Shown here one piece after another: positions 24,246 through 32,615 of a stretch of 34,917 bases of DNA. A program made the position numbers and the translations under genes. The notes beneath the pieces are model-generated. The model did not search any database. It was not told the DNA's origin and worked only from the letters and a program-made list of their open reading frames with translations. Origin of the DNA: Acidaminococcus intestini DSM 21505 (GTDB lineage Bacteria > Bacillota > Negativicutes > Acidaminococcales > Acidaminococcaceae); contig NZ_KE384298.1 of the NCBI RefSeq assembly GCF_000425045.1, forward strand, positions 1 through 34,917. Reading direction: 5' to 3'. Every line of letters begins with the position of its first letter. The stretch's first letter is position 1.

Positions 24246-24294
24246 AAAAACAAAAAGAAGGCCCCCACCGGGAAGGTATCTCAGCCTTCCCGTG
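24246..24294 (-). terminator. Rho-independent terminator of the AICAR transformylase gene
   Basis: CACGGGAAGG and CCTTCCCGGTG arms (24266-24276 and 24285-24294) form a strong hairpin, followed on the minus strand by CTTCTTTTTGTTTTT. It lies 36 bases beyond the transformylase stop and just before the MATE ribosome-binding site. Confidence 0.85.
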
Positions 24295-24329
24295 AGGAAC
24301 CTGGCGTTCTCCTTACCACACGCCGTGCC

Positions 24330-25505
24330 TTAGTGGTGGAACAGACGGCGGCCCGTAAAGCACATGACGATACCGTACTTATCAGCCGTTTCGATGACTT
24401 GGTCATCACGGATGGAACCGCCAGCCTGGGCGATATAGCGGACGCCGCTGCGATGGGCACGCTCTACATTGTCGCCAAAGGGGAAGAAAGCATCGGACCC
24501 CAAGGCAACATCCTTGTTCTGGGCAATCCACGCCCTACGTTCTTCCCGCGTCATGCGTTCCGGCTTTTCTGTAAAGAGCGTTTCCCAGATTCCGTCAGTA
24601 AGAACGTCATCATCGTCGTCGGAAAGATAGACATCAATAGTATTATCCCGGACCGGCTTCGGCGTATCAGGCTTAAAGGGCAGGCTGAGCGCTTTCGGGG
24701 ACTGACGGAGCCACCATTTATCGGCCTTGTCGCCAGCAAGGCGCGTACAGTGGACGCGGGACTGCTGTCCGGCACCGACGCCGATGGTCTGTCCGTCCTT
24801 GACGTAGCAGACGGAATTTGATTGGGTATACTTGAGGGTAATCAGGGCAATGAGAAGATCCCGTTGGGCCCCTTCGGGAAGATCCTTGTTTTTTGTGACG
24901 ATTTTTTGGAGGCAGTCCTTTCCAATGGAGTCCGCATTGCGGCGCTGTTCAAAAGTGACACCGAAGACTTCTTTGGTTTCCATTTCATGAGGAACATAGT
25001 TCGAGTCAATCTGGATGACATTGTAGCGACCCTTTTTCTTTGTTTTGAGGATGGCAAGAGCCTCGTCATCGTAGCCTGGAGCAATGACGCCATCTGAGAC
25101 TTCGTGCTGAAGGACTTTTGCCGTCGCTACGTCACACACATCAGAAAGGGCCACGAAATCGCCAAAGGAACTCATCCTGTCCGCACCGCGGGCACGGGCA
25201 TAAGCGGAAGCAAGGGGTGACATTTCATACCCCTCAAGATGATAGACCTTGCGCAGCGTTTCCGTCAGCGGCTGGGCCACCGCAGCCCCGGCAGGGCTGA
25301 CATGCTTAAAGGACGCTGCAGCCGGAAGACCGGTAGCTTCCTTGAGCTCCTTGACGAGCTGCCAGCTATTGAGGGCATCCAGGAAATTGATATAGCCAGG
25401 GCGGCCATTTAAAATCGTAACCGGCAGGTCACTGCCATCTTTCATATAAAGTTTCGCTGGAAGCTGATTCGGGTTGCAGCCATACTTTAATTCGAATTCC
25501 TTCAT
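24330..25505 (-). CDS. Stand-alone AICAR formyltransferase (PurH transformylase domain only)
   Basis: About 391 residues from the ATG at 25505, seven bases after GGAGG; an ATG two codons earlier is too close to it. The frame opens with ELKYGCNPNQ, the start of the transformylase (AICARFT) domain. FLDALNSWQLVKEL, AASFKHVSPAGAAVAQPL, YTQSNSVCYVKDGQTIGVGAGQQSRVHC and SDAFFPFGDNV follow as expected. The N-terminal IMP cyclohydrolase domain of bifunctional PurH is absent and the upstream DNA is a riboswitch. It converts AICAR plus 10-formyl-THF to FAICAR in purine synthesis, so the cyclohydrolase step must be encoded elsewhere. Control by ZTP, which reports 10-formyl-THF shortage, fits exactly. 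Confidence 0.92.
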   Translation of the reverse strand: MKEFELKYGCNPNQLPAKLYMKDGSDLPVTILNGRPGYINFLDALNSWQLVKELKEATGLPAAASFKHVSPAGAAVAQPLTETLRKVYHLEGYEMSPLASAYARARGADRMSSFGDFVALSDVCDVATAKVLQHEVSDGVIAPGYDDEALAILKTKKKGRYNVIQIDSNYVPHEMETKEVFGVTFEQRRNADSIGKDCLQKIVTKNKDLPEGAQRDLLIALITLKYTQSNSVCYVKDGQTIGVGAGQQSRVHCTRLAGDKADKWWLRQSPKALSLPFKPDTPKPVRDNTIDVYLSDDDDDVLTDGIWETLFTEKPERMTREERRAWIAQNKDVALGSDAFFPFGDNVERAHRSGVRYIAQAGGSIRDDQVIETADKYGIVMCFTGRRLFHH

Positions 25506-25522
25506 CTTCATTCCTCCCTCAT

Positions 25523-25568
25523 ATAGAAAAAAGCCAACCTCGGGCCCTTTTCGCCCAGACGGTCGGCT
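25523..25568 (-). terminator. Intrinsic terminator of the ZTP riboswitch expression platform
   Basis: On the minus strand AGCCGACC (25561-25568) can pair with GGTTGGCT (25531-25538), followed by TTTTTTC. Its 5' arm includes bases 25561-25562, which also take part in the aptamer pseudoknot. Ligand binding should therefore disfavour this hairpin and switch transcription on. Confidence 0.8.
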
Positions 25569-25622
25569 CACTGCGATCATGCTCCCTGTGGGTACCCCCA
25601 CTTCCGTCAGTTACATGATCTG
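25551..25622 (-). promoter_or_regulatory. ZTP (pfl) riboswitch aptamer
   Basis: The minus strand has the two pfl blocks: a first domain with GATCATG (25614-25620), TGACGGAAG, a GTGGG/CCCAC hairpin and CAGGGAGCATGATC closing the stem at 25575-25581, and a second block CCGTCTGGGC (25553-25562). GACGG (25604-25608) pairs with CCGTC (25558-25562) as the known pseudoknot, where the common form is GGCGG with CCGCC. ZTP riboswitches classically sit upstream of purH and folate genes, as here. Confidence 0.88.
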
Positions 25623-25630
25623 ATAGGGTC

Positions 25631-25660
25631 ATTATAATATGGGAGGGGCAGGGGTGTCAA
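25631..25660 (-). promoter_or_regulatory. Sigma-A promoter of the riboswitch-transformylase unit
   Basis: Consensus TTGACA (25655-25660) and TATAAT (25631-25636) stand 18 bases apart on the minus strand. Transcription would begin near 25624, right at the start of the aptamer. Confidence 0.8.
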
Positions 25661-25675
25661 TGTCGGATATTTTGG

Positions 25676-25767
25676 GGCAGAGCACAAATCGCGCCGATTT
25701 TCTACACAGGGAGTCTTCATTGCCCTTTTCAAGATTCATGAGTTGGCAATGAAGTCATGGCGCATCG
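25676..25767 (-). repeat. Two-hairpin intergenic repeat, copy D
   Basis: On the minus strand it starts CGATGCGCCATGA. Hairpin 1 uses CTTCATTGCC and GGCAATGAAG around a loop with GAATCTTG. The hairpin-2 half (AAATCGGCGCGATTTGTGCTC) has lost most of its pairing and the linker differs. It is the most degraded of the four long copies and lies head to tail with copy C, 61 bases away. Confidence 0.65.
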
Positions 25768-25828
25768 CAGCATATTTTGATACGCAATTTCATGTTAAAG
25801 TCGCCTGAAATATGCCTTCGTCATTCCC

Positions 25829-25924
25829 TTTTGAATCAGCCCAAAAATCGGGCTGATTTGATGAAGTACGTGAGGCCATTGATTAAAAGAGATTTTGTGG
25901 AAACAATGGCCTCAGGGCCTATCG
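25829..25924 (-). repeat. Two-hairpin intergenic repeat, copy C
   Basis: On the minus strand it starts CGATAGGCCCTGA. Hairpin 1 pairs TGAGGCCATTG with CAATGGCCTCA around a loop with AAAATCTCTTTTAA. The linker is CGTACTTCATCAAA. Hairpin 2 TCAGCCCGATTTTTGGGCTGA is identical to that of copy B, then TTCAAAAG. Orientation is opposite to copies A and B on the map. Confidence 0.8.
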
Positions 25925-25989
25925 TACAATGGACCGTCCCACGTTTGAGGATAGCGATCGCTTGAGCGCATCCTTTCCTAACCTCCCCT

Positions 25990-26022
25990 TTTTTTACTCG
26001 GCGCAGAAATCGCGCCGAGTAA
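25990..26022 (-). repeat. Solo hairpin-2 element, copy E
   Basis: ACTCGGCGC (25996-26004) and GCGCCGAGT (26012-26020) form a perfect nine-base stem around AGAAAT. On the minus strand this reads as the conserved CGATTT core followed by GAGTAAAAAAAG, the end of the repeat family. No hairpin-1 half is attached. Confidence 0.6.
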
Positions 26023-26350
26023 ATGCCTTCGGCGGGCGAGCCACTTCTTGGATTTTTTTTGGTTTTTAGACGAATCATGATTCGCCTGAGACCCATTTCG
26101 GCCCATCTGCGTTGTCAAAAAGACGCAGACTTCCTGGCAACACGGAAATGCGTGTGCGGCTTTATCAACCTAAGGATTTTTCCTGGCCTCTGAACCAATC
26201 AGAGCCTCATGCGAACCATGTATATGGAAGCAACACGGAGGTTTTAGAAAAGTGGTTGCAGCTATTGCGCCATCGTCGGTGAAAGCGGGAACTCCTCGCA
26301 ACAGGACCCATCTGAGCCATATTCGCAAAGAGCAAATAAAAAAAACGAAA
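26023..26350. other. Gene-free stretch upstream of the dnaJ terminator
   Basis: No credible gene is seen. It contains a perfect 14-base palindrome CGAATCATGATTCG (26071-26084) and a small hairpin CTGCGT...ACGCAG (about 26108-26128). A 44-codon plus-strand frame (26148-26282) has no RBS. The segment may be decayed coding or repeat DNA. Confidence 0.4.
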
Positions 26351-26379
26351 GTGAAAGAGGACCGTGGCTTCCCACGGTC
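26333..26379 (-). terminator. Rho-independent terminator of the hrcA-grpE-dnaK-dnaJ operon
   Basis: GGACCGTGG (26358-26366) pairs with CCACGGTCC (26371-26379) across a four-base loop. On the minus strand a run of eight T follows, but only after about 13 bases, so efficiency may be reduced. It begins seven bases beyond the dnaJ stop. Confidence 0.65.
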
Positions 26380-26385
26380 CCCTTC

Positions 26386-27570
26386 TTACTTCTTATCCTT
26401 TTTATCGAAGAAATCCTTCACTTTATTGAAAAAGCTTTTTTCTTCTGGGTTAATGCTTTCGCCGCTGGCATCGGCGAACTTGCGAAGTGCTTCTTTTTGT
26501 GCATCGCTCAGTCTCGTCGGCACAACAACTTTGATCTGGATGAGCTGGTCACCCTTTACACCCGTTCTCAGGTTCGGAATGCCCTTGCCCTTGATGCGCA
26601 GGACGCGATTGGGCTGGGTTCCTTCAGGCACCTTGATGGTGGTCTGACCATAAAGAGTCGGCACCTTGATTTCAGCACCCAATGCAGCTTGGACAATGCT
26701 GATTGGCACTTCGCACAGGACTGTCGTCCCATCCCGTTCAAAGAACTTATGGCTCTTTACATAGAGATAGACATACAGGTCGCCGGCTCGACCGCCGCGC
26801 ATCCCCGCTTCACCCTCGCCTGCCACACGGAGTCTCGAACCGCTGTCAACGCCAGCTGGAATCTTGACCGTAATGACGCGTTTTTGCTTTACGCGGCCTG
26901 TTCCACGGCAGTATTTGCAGGGATTGGTAACGATTTGACCCGTCCCATGACATCTCGAACAGGTACGGACATTAACAACCTGACCAAAAATGGAATTTTG
27001 CGTAACCCGGACTTCCCCCGTCCCGTGACAATCAGGACAGGTTTCAGGATGGCTGCCTTCGGCGGCTCCCGTTCCATGGCAGTGCTCACATTCCTCTTCG
27101 CGGTTCAGGCGGATTTTCTTTTCCGTCCCAAAGGCCGCTTCCTCAAAGGTAATTTCAAGGTCAGCCCGCAAATCCGCGCCTTGACGGGGACCGCGATCAG
27201 CCCGGCGGGAACGGGACGCGCCTGCGCCCGCACCGCCGAAGAACATGTTGAAGATATCATCCATGCCTTCGCCGCCAAAGCTACCGCTAAAACCGCCAAA
27301 CCCACTGCCGAAGGGATTGCCCCCGGCACCAGGACCGCCATTTTGGAAAGCGGCATGACCATATTGATCATAGGCGGCCTTTTTCTGCGGGTCACTCAGA
27401 ACCTGATAGGCCTCGTTGACTTCCTTGAATTTATCGGCTGCTTCAGGATTATCCTTGTTGAGATCGGGGTGATACTTACGAGCCAGCTTGCGATATGCTT
27501 TTTTTAATTCCTCAGGCGACGCACTTTTGTCGACGCCCAGGACCTCATAATAATCTTTTTTATCTGCCAT
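26386..27570 (-). CDS. dnaJ: Chaperone protein DnaJ
   Basis: 394 residues, ATG at 27570 after AGGGAG. The J domain (about 1-70) has YHPDLN with the HPD motif. A Gly/Phe-rich region (about 75-125) follows, then four zinc-finger CxxCxGxG repeats ([32 protein letters not shown]). The C-terminal substrate-binding domains run to about 350, and the tail is acidic/basic and ends FFDKKDKK. It is a full type I DnaJ, stimulating DnaK ATPase. Last gene of the heat-shock operon, 23 bases after dnaK. Confidence 0.98.
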   Translation of the reverse strand: MADKKDYYEVLGVDKSASPEELKKAYRKLARKYHPDLNKDNPEAADKFKEVNEAYQVLSDPQKKAAYDQYGHAAFQNGGPGAGGNPFGSGFGGFSGSFGGEGMDDIFNMFFGGAGAGASRSRRADRGPRQGADLRADLEITFEEAAFGTEKKIRLNREEECEHCHGTGAAEGSHPETCPDCHGTGEVRVTQNSIFGQVVNVRTCSRCHGTGQIVTNPCKYCRGTGRVKQKRVITVKIPAGVDSGSRLRVAGEGEAGMRGGRAGDLYVYLYVKSHKFFERDGTTVLCEVPISIVQAALGAEIKVPTLYGQTTIKVPEGTQPNRVLRIKGKGIPNLRTGVKGDQLIQIKVVVPTRLSDAQKEALRKFADASGESINPEEKSFFNKVKDFFDKKDKK

Positions 27571-27592
27571 CAGTATCTCCCTCTAGGAACGA

Positions 27593-29452
27593 TTATTTTT
27601 TGTCGTCATCAACGACTTCGGCGTCTACGACGTCATCATCGTTCTTCTTATTGTCAGAGGAAGCCCCGGCGCCAGCGCCGGCATCAGCACCGGCAGTGCC
27701 ACCGTTCTGGCCATTTTGCTGGTTCTGTTTATAAAGTTCAGCAGACAGTTCATAGAGCGGTTTCTGGAGGGCTTCCGTATCCGCCTTGATCTTATCTACA
27801 TCGTCACCCTTCATGGTTTCCTTCAAGGTATTGATGGCTTCCTGGACCTTCTTGATCTTGTCATCGTGACCCTTGCCTTCCATATCCTTGACGGTCTTTT
27901 CAGCCTGATAAATCAGTGTATCGGCCTGGTTCTTTGCATCAACAGATTCACAGCGTTTCTTGTCGGCAGCTTCGTTAGCCTGAGCTTCCTTCACCATCTT
28001 GTCAACTTCTTCCTTACTCAGGCTGCCGGAAGAGGTAATGGTGATCTTCTGTTCCTTGCCCGTGCCAAGGTCCTTGGCGCTTACGTTCACGATACCGTTG
28101 GCATCAATATCAAAGGCAACTTCGATTTGAGGCACGCCCCGCGGTGCAGCGGGGATACCGCTCAGTTCGAAACGGCCAAGGGTCTTGTTGTCGGCTGCCA
28201 TTTCACGTTCGCCCTGGAGAACATGGATGTCAACGGAAGGCTGATTATCCGTAGCCGTCGAGAAGATCTGCTTCTTGGAGGTTGGGATGGTCGTGTTGCG
28301 GTCAATGATCCGGGTGAAGACACCGCCCATGGTTTCAATCCCAAGGGAAAGCGGCGTTACGTCAAGAAGCAGGACGTCCTTGACATCACCAGCCAGTACG
28401 CCGGCCTGAATGGCAGCACCGACAGCAACGCATTCATCAGGGTTGACGCCGTGAGCCGGTTCCTTACCGAGAACGCGTTTGATGGCTTCCTGGACAGCAG
28501 GGATACGGGAAGAACCGCCAACAAGGAGAATCTTATCAATATCATTGACGGTCATCTTGGCATCACTGAGGGCCGTATGAACACACTGGATAGTGCGGTC
28601 AACAAGGTCACTCGTCATGCTGTCAAATTTGGCACGAGTAAGATCCATGTCAAGATGCTGCGGGCCATTGGCACCAGCCGTAATGAACGGCAGGTTGATA
28701 TTGGTTGTCATCATGCTGGACAGTTCAATCTTGGCTTTTTCAGCCGCTTCACGAATCCGCTGCATGGCCATCTTATCACCTGTCAGGTCAATGCCGTTTT
28801 GTTTCTTGAATTCATCGGTCATCCAATCCATGATGCGATGGTCGAAGTCATCGCCGCCCAGATGGGTATCACCGGTCGTGGATTTAACTTCGAAGACGCC
28901 ATCACCCAGTTCCAAAATGGAAACATCGAAGGTCCCGCCGCCAAGGTCGTAAACGAGAACGGTCTTGTCATCGGACTTATCAATGCCATAAGCAAGGGCA
29001 GCCGCCGTCGGTTCGTTGATGATTCTCTTGACATCAAGACCAGCAATACGGCCGGCGTCCTTCGTAGCCTGACGCTGGGAGTCGTTGAAGTAAGCCGGTA
29101 CAGTAATGACCGCTTCCGTGACTTTTTCGCCGAGATAACGTTCCGCGTCCCCCTTCATTTTTTCAAGGATCATAGCGGAAATCTGTTCTGGCGTATAGTC
29201 CTTGCCATCAATGGTCACGGTATACTTCGTGCCCATGTGACGTTTGATGGAGCTGATGGTCCGTTCCGGGTTGGAAACAGCCTGACGTTTTGCCAGCTGA
29301 CCAACGAGGCGTTCCCCATTTTTTGTGAAACCGACAACGGACGGAGTAAGGCGGCCGCCTTCCTGGGTCGTAATAACAGTCGGTTCGCCGCCTTCCATCA
29401 CGGCGACAACAGAGTTCGTAGTCCCTAAGTCAATACCAATGATCTTGCTCAT
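27593..29452 (-). CDS. dnaK: Chaperone protein DnaK (Hsp70)
   Basis: About 619 residues from the ATG at 29452, with GAGGAGG upstream; the longer frame to 29473 reads through that [21 protein letters not shown] opens the nucleotide-binding domain. [31 protein letters not shown] and [11 protein letters not shown] are the family signatures. The linker [16 protein letters not shown] leads to the substrate domain. The C-terminal lid ends in a Gly/Ala/Asp-rich tail with [15 protein letters not shown]. The 24-residue NBD insertion typical of Gram-negative DnaK seems missing, as in other Firmicutes. Confidence 0.98.
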   Translation of the reverse strand: MSKIIGIDLGTTNSVVAVMEGGEPTVITTQEGGRLTPSVVGFTKNGERLVGQLAKRQAVSNPERTISSIKRHMGTKYTVTIDGKDYTPEQISAMILEKMKGDAERYLGEKVTEAVITVPAYFNDSQRQATKDAGRIAGLDVKRIINEPTAAALAYGIDKSDDKTVLVYDLGGGTFDVSILELGDGVFEVKSTTGDTHLGGDDFDHRIMDWMTDEFKKQNGIDLTGDKMAMQRIREAAEKAKIELSSMMTTNINLPFITAGANGPQHLDMDLTRAKFDSMTSDLVDRTIQCVHTALSDAKMTVNDIDKILLVGGSSRIPAVQEAIKRVLGKEPAHGVNPDECVAVGAAIQAGVLAGDVKDVLLLDVTPLSLGIETMGGVFTRIIDRNTTIPTSKKQIFSTATDNQPSVDIHVLQGEREMAADNKTLGRFELSGIPAAPRGVPQIEVAFDIDANGIVNVSAKDLGTGKEQKITITSSGSLSKEEVDKMVKEAQANEAADKKRCESVDAKNQADTLIYQAEKTVKDMEGKGHDDKIKKVQEAINTLKETMKGDDVDKIKADTEALQKPLYELSAELYKQNQQNGQNGGTAGADAGAGAGASSDNKKNDDDVVDAEVVDDDKK

Positions 29453-29497
29453 TATAAATTCCTCCTCATGCAACTAACTTGCTGGTTCTCACTTCAG

Positions 29498-30079
29498 TTA
29501 ATTATGGACAACCCTTACCTTGCTGTGACGGATGACATCATCACCAATCCGGTAACCTTTTTCAAGGACCATATCAATGCTGTCATCAGGCAGGTCGGGA
29601 TTGCTGCCTTGCATAACGGCCTCATGGATCTGCGGATCGAAAGGCTTGCCTTCAGCAGGAATCTCTTCGATATGCAGGGTTTCAAGGGCCTTTTCAAACT
29701 GTTTGTGGATCATAGCCATGCCCTTTAAGATGGACTCGGCATCATGGTTTTTTTCCACACTGGCCTCGGCGCGTTCAAAATTATCGAGGACCTTCAGGAA
29801 TTCCCGGACCACTGAAGCCGTTACGAAACGGCCTAAGCGTTCCCGTTCTTCCGTATTTCTCTTGCGGAAATTATCAAAGTCGGCCTGCAGACGAAGCAAC
29901 CGATTGGAAAGCTCATCGATTTCCTCTTGCTGCTTGGAAATCGTTTGATCCTTGGGATCAGGCGTACCATCTGCCGGTTCTGCGTTTTTTTCCTCAGCCT
30001 CCGTGGCCTTTGCTGCTTCCGCTTTGTCAGCACTCATTTCGGCGGCTTGTTGTTTTGGATCTTTTGTCTCTTCGTTCAC
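29498..30079 (-). CDS. grpE: Nucleotide exchange factor GrpE
   Basis: 193 residues. The start codon at 30079 is GTG, with GGGAGGA upstream. An Ala/Glu/Lys-rich disordered N-terminus (about 1-50) precedes a long coiled coil (ISKQQEEIDELSNRLLRLQADFDNFRKRNTEERE). The beta domain ends PDLPDDSIDMVLEKGYRIGDDVIRHSKVRVV, the GrpE C-terminal signature. It releases ADP from DnaK. It lies 12 bases after hrcA and 45 bases before dnaK. Confidence 0.96.
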   Translation of the reverse strand: MNEETKDPKQQAAEMSADKAEAAKATEAEEKNAEPADGTPDPKDQTISKQQEEIDELSNRLLRLQADFDNFRKRNTEERERLGRFVTASVVREFLKVLDNFERAEASVEKNHDAESILKGMAMIHKQFEKALETLHIEEIPAEGKPFDPQIHEAVMQGSNPDLPDDSIDMVLEKGYRIGDDVIRHSKVRVVHN

Positions 30080-30091
30080 CGTACGTCCTCC

Positions 30092-31138
30092 CTATTTTTC
30101 ATCAATTTTATTCATGACCACCTTCAGGTAGTGATGAAGATAATCCATCACAGAAATGACCTTGCGGTATTCCATACGGGTAGGTCCCAACACGGCAAGG
30201 GTCCCAACGACCTGGCCATTCAGGCGGTAGGTCGCTTGGATCATGCTGCAGTCCTGGATGCTGGAGAACTTATTCTCGCTGCCAATGGTGACCCTTAATC
30301 CCGAGTCACTGCTGGCCTTCAGCATATCCTTGAGCATCTGTTCTTCTTCAAGGACGCCCAAGAGTTCCCGCATCCGTTCCGTATCCTTGAATTCAGGCTG
30401 TCCCAGGAGTTGTTTGGTTCCTCCAAGGAACATCTTGTCCTCCTGCTGGCCGGCCTTGACCTTCTTGATACGGCTTACGATGGATGCATACAGCCGTTTG
30501 TCCCCGGCAAGCATTTCCCGTACCTTTGCTAGGAGCTCCTGAGAAATATCATTCAGTTTGCGTCCATTAAGGTACTGCGAAACACGCTGGGCAATCTGGT
30601 CCAGCTCACTTTCTTTTACTCCGCTGGGGATTTCCACCACGCCATGATCGACATTCCCCTCTTCCGTGACGATGCACAGGATAGCCTGACCCTTGTTGAG
30701 GGGCAGGAACTTCATGTAGGAGAACGTAGCCTCGCTGTCCTTGTTTGCAAGGACGACGGATACGTTCTTGCTCATGCGGGACAGGATCTTGGCCGTGGAT
30801 TGGAAGATGTCGTCAATGGTATGCACCCGCTGCCTGAACCAATTGTTGATGAGCGCCATATCGCTCGATGATAAGGTCAGGGATCCTTCACCAGCAAGGG
30901 AATCCACATAGAGGCGGTACGCCGCCGCGGAAGGAATCCGTCCTGCCGATGTGTGGGGCTGCTCCAAGAATCCAAGGAGCTCCAGATCGGACATTTCGTT
31001 TCGAATGGTCGCCGGACTGATACCAAGATTATATTTCCGAGCGATTGTACGGGATCCTACAGGCTCGGCCGTCTCGATGTAATCATCAATGACGAGTTGA
31101 AGTATTTTCTTTTGTCGTTCGGTCAGCACTGTAATCAT
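30092..31138 (-). CDS. hrcA: Heat-inducible transcription repressor HrcA
   Basis: 348 residues, ATG at 31138. The N-terminal winged helix (LTERQKKILQLVIDDYIETA, then PVGSRTIARKYNLGISPATI) is the HrcA DNA-binding domain. Next come LGFLEQPHTSAGRIPSAAAY and the GAF-like core. IGSENKFSSIQDCSMIQATY and LGPTRMEYRKVISVMDYL close the protein. It binds the CIRCE element just upstream of its own start (31154-31180) and so autoregulates the operon, with GroEL as the usual co-regulator. First gene of hrcA-grpE-dnaK-dnaJ. Confidence 0.97.
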   Translation of the reverse strand: MITVLTERQKKILQLVIDDYIETAEPVGSRTIARKYNLGISPATIRNEMSDLELLGFLEQPHTSAGRIPSAAAYRLYVDSLAGEGSLTLSSSDMALINNWFRQRVHTIDDIFQSTAKILSRMSKNVSVVLANKDSEATFSYMKFLPLNKGQAILCIVTEEGNVDHGVVEIPSGVKESELDQIAQRVSQYLNGRKLNDISQELLAKVREMLAGDKRLYASIVSRIKKVKAGQQEDKMFLGGTKQLLGQPEFKDTERMRELLGVLEEEQMLKDMLKASSDSGLRVTIGSENKFSSIQDCSMIQATYRLNGQVVGTLAVLGPTRMEYRKVISVMDYLHHYLKVVMNKIDEK

Positions 31139-31153
31139 CTCTTTCCCAGATTA

Positions 31154-31180
31154 TTAGCACTCGAAACTTTAGAGTGCTAA
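31154..31180 (-). promoter_or_regulatory. CIRCE operator
   Basis: A perfect inverted repeat TTAGCACTC, nine-base spacer, GAGTGCTAA, identical to the CIRCE consensus arms. It lies 15 bases before the hrcA start and just downstream of the -10 element. Confidence 0.97.
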
Positions 31181-31192
31181 CATCTAATGGTT

Positions 31193-31221
31193 AAGATACA
31201 CCTCTTTAGTCAAAATGTCAA
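31193..31221 (-). promoter_or_regulatory. Sigma-A promoter of the hrcA-grpE-dnaK-dnaJ operon
   Basis: TTGACA (31216-31221) and TATCTT (31193-31198) are 17 bases apart on the minus strand. CIRCE covers the expected start site. Confidence 0.8.
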
Positions 31222-31260
31222 TACTTTCCCGAAAAATAATTTACAAAAAGCAAAAGCCTC

Positions 31261-31305
31261 AAAAAAGAAGGCCCCATGCGGGAAAAAGCCTATGGAAAAG
31301 GGCCT
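31261..31305 (-). terminator. Probable terminator of hemW
   Basis: AGGCCC (31300-31305 side) can pair with GGGCCT (31269-31274 side) around a long loop. On the minus strand TCTTTTTT follows. The stem is short for the loop size, so this is a moderate call. It lies 57 bases past the hemW stop and before the hrcA promoter. Confidence 0.5.
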
Positions 31306-31361
31306 CCGCTGGGGTATTGTCCTTGGTGTTGGCTGCTCGCGTTCCTTCATGGTGTGAGGTG

Positions 31362-32501
31362 TCAGTCCGTTGTGATGAAGGCTTCGAAGGCAAGGTTCCC
31401 GTACTGCATGCCAAGGGGCGTGAGACAAAAATGACCATCCTCCCATTTGGCCCATCCCTTATGGATGAGGTTCTCTATCTGAGGCCCGTAATCAAAGGCA
31501 AAGGAGCGCCCAAAGCGGGCTTCATAATCCAGGAGGGAGAGTCCTCTTACGGTACGTAGGTTCATGAAGATCATTTCTTCCCGCTGGACGGCAGGTGACA
31601 GGCATTCTATCTCCGGTGCCTCTCCTCTTTCGTAGGCCGCAAGATAAGCCGGGTTGTTCTCCCGTGTCCTGCCGTCAAAGCGCGTCGCTCCGGCGCCAAA
31701 GGCAAGGTAGGGATTGTAGTGCCAATAGACAAGGTTGTGCCGCGACTTGTCACCTGCTTTGGCAAAATTGGAAATCTCGTAGCGCTCGTAGCCGCCCTTG
31801 ACGAGGCGGTCCATGATGAGGTCATACATGTTACCCGTCTCATCGTCTGTGGGAAGGATCCAGCGCCCTTGTCGGAGATTATGGGAAAGGACGGTCCCCG
31901 GTTCAACGGAAAGCCCGTAGATGGAAATATGGCTGGGTCCCAGAGCCATGAGTTCCGTCAAGGATGCCTCGACGCTTGCAGCCGTCTGCGTCGGATATCC
32001 ATAGATAAGGTCACAGGACAGACGTGTAAACCCCACCTTTTTGCTGAGAAGGATAATGTGCCGCGCCTCATCCGCTGTATGGGTACGGCCCATGAGGCGC
32101 AGTTCGCTGTCCTCTAGAGACTGGATGCCAAGGCTCAGGCGGTCCACCCCCAACGCTCGCAGTCCCCTAAGGTAGGCTTCATCGACAGTTCCCGGATTGG
32201 CTTCAAAGGTCACTTCCCGCGGCGAATGGAGATAGCCTTTTTCCTTCAGGGCATGGAAAATGGCGGCGAGTTCCTCCAAGGATAGCAGGCTGGGCGTACC
32301 GCCGCCAACATAGACTGTCGCGCCGCGGCTTACAGGAAGGGGGGCATCATAGCTCCTGATTTCCCTGATCAGAGCCTTGACGTAGCGGGCGCGTGCCGCC
32401 CCATCCTGCCCCTGGTAGCTTATAAAATCACAGTAACTGCACTTATGCTGGCAGAAAGGGATATGGAGATAAATGCCTTGATAGGCTTCCCATGGATGCA
32501 T
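31362..32501 (-). CDS. hemW: Radical SAM heme chaperone HemW
   Basis: 379 residues, ATG at 32501 with AAAGGAG upstream. The [4Fe-4S] motif is CxxxCxxC in IPFCQHKCSYCDF (about residues 17-26), and GGGTPS supplies SAM binding. FEANPGTVDEAYLRGLRALGVDRLSLGIQS and YGLSVEPGT follow. The C-terminal HemW domain has ISNFAKAGDKSRHNLVYW and GAGATRFDG. Older annotation calls this family oxygen-independent coproporphyrinogen III oxidase (HemN), but the single-domain size and CxxxCxxC without the fourth HemN cysteine favour HemW, which inserts heme into proteins. In many Firmicutes it precedes hrcA, as here; a terminator and promoter separate them. Confidence 0.92.
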   Translation of the reverse strand: MHPWEAYQGIYLHIPFCQHKCSYCDFISYQGQDGAARARYVKALIREIRSYDAPLPVSRGATVYVGGGTPSLLSLEELAAIFHALKEKGYLHSPREVTFEANPGTVDEAYLRGLRALGVDRLSLGIQSLEDSELRLMGRTHTADEARHIILLSKKVGFTRLSCDLIYGYPTQTAASVEASLTELMALGPSHISIYGLSVEPGTVLSHNLRQGRWILPTDDETGNMYDLIMDRLVKGGYERYEISNFAKAGDKSRHNLVYWHYNPYLAFGAGATRFDGRTRENNPAYLAAYERGEAPEIECLSPAVQREEMIFMNLRTVRGLSLLDYEARFGRSFAFDYGPQIENLIHKGWAKWEDGHFCLTPLGMQYGNLAFEAFITTD

Positions 32502-32570
32502 TTGGAAGACTCCTTTATGTGTGATGGGGTTATTGTAACATGGATGAGAAGGTAGAAGGGTATATTTTTA

Positions 32571-32615
32571 TTCAAGAGCAAAATCGCTCCGCTTCTCCAA
32601 AATAACGTGTCGTCA
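32571..32615 (-). repeat. Possible partial repeat, copy G (hairpin-2 core and linker)
   Basis: GAGCAAAATCGCTC forms a short hairpin with the same AAAATCG core as hairpin 2, followed by a linker and AACGTG in the position where copy C has TACGTG. The hairpin-1 half is not recognizable. The assignment rests on a short match. Confidence 0.35.

Noticed and set aside
25836-26096. Minus-strand 86-codon open frame
   Set aside because: Its translation is mostly read from repeat hairpins (the SARFL-type segments come from hairpin 2), with no RBS or family resemblance.
26148-26282. Plus-strand 44-codon frame, possibly a transposase fragment
   Set aside because: No ribosome-binding site and no recognisable motif; kept only as part of a gene-free stretch.
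31362-32501. Annotation as coproporphyrinogen III oxidase HemN
   Set aside because: Size and motifs match the HemW branch; the extra HemN features are not seen.
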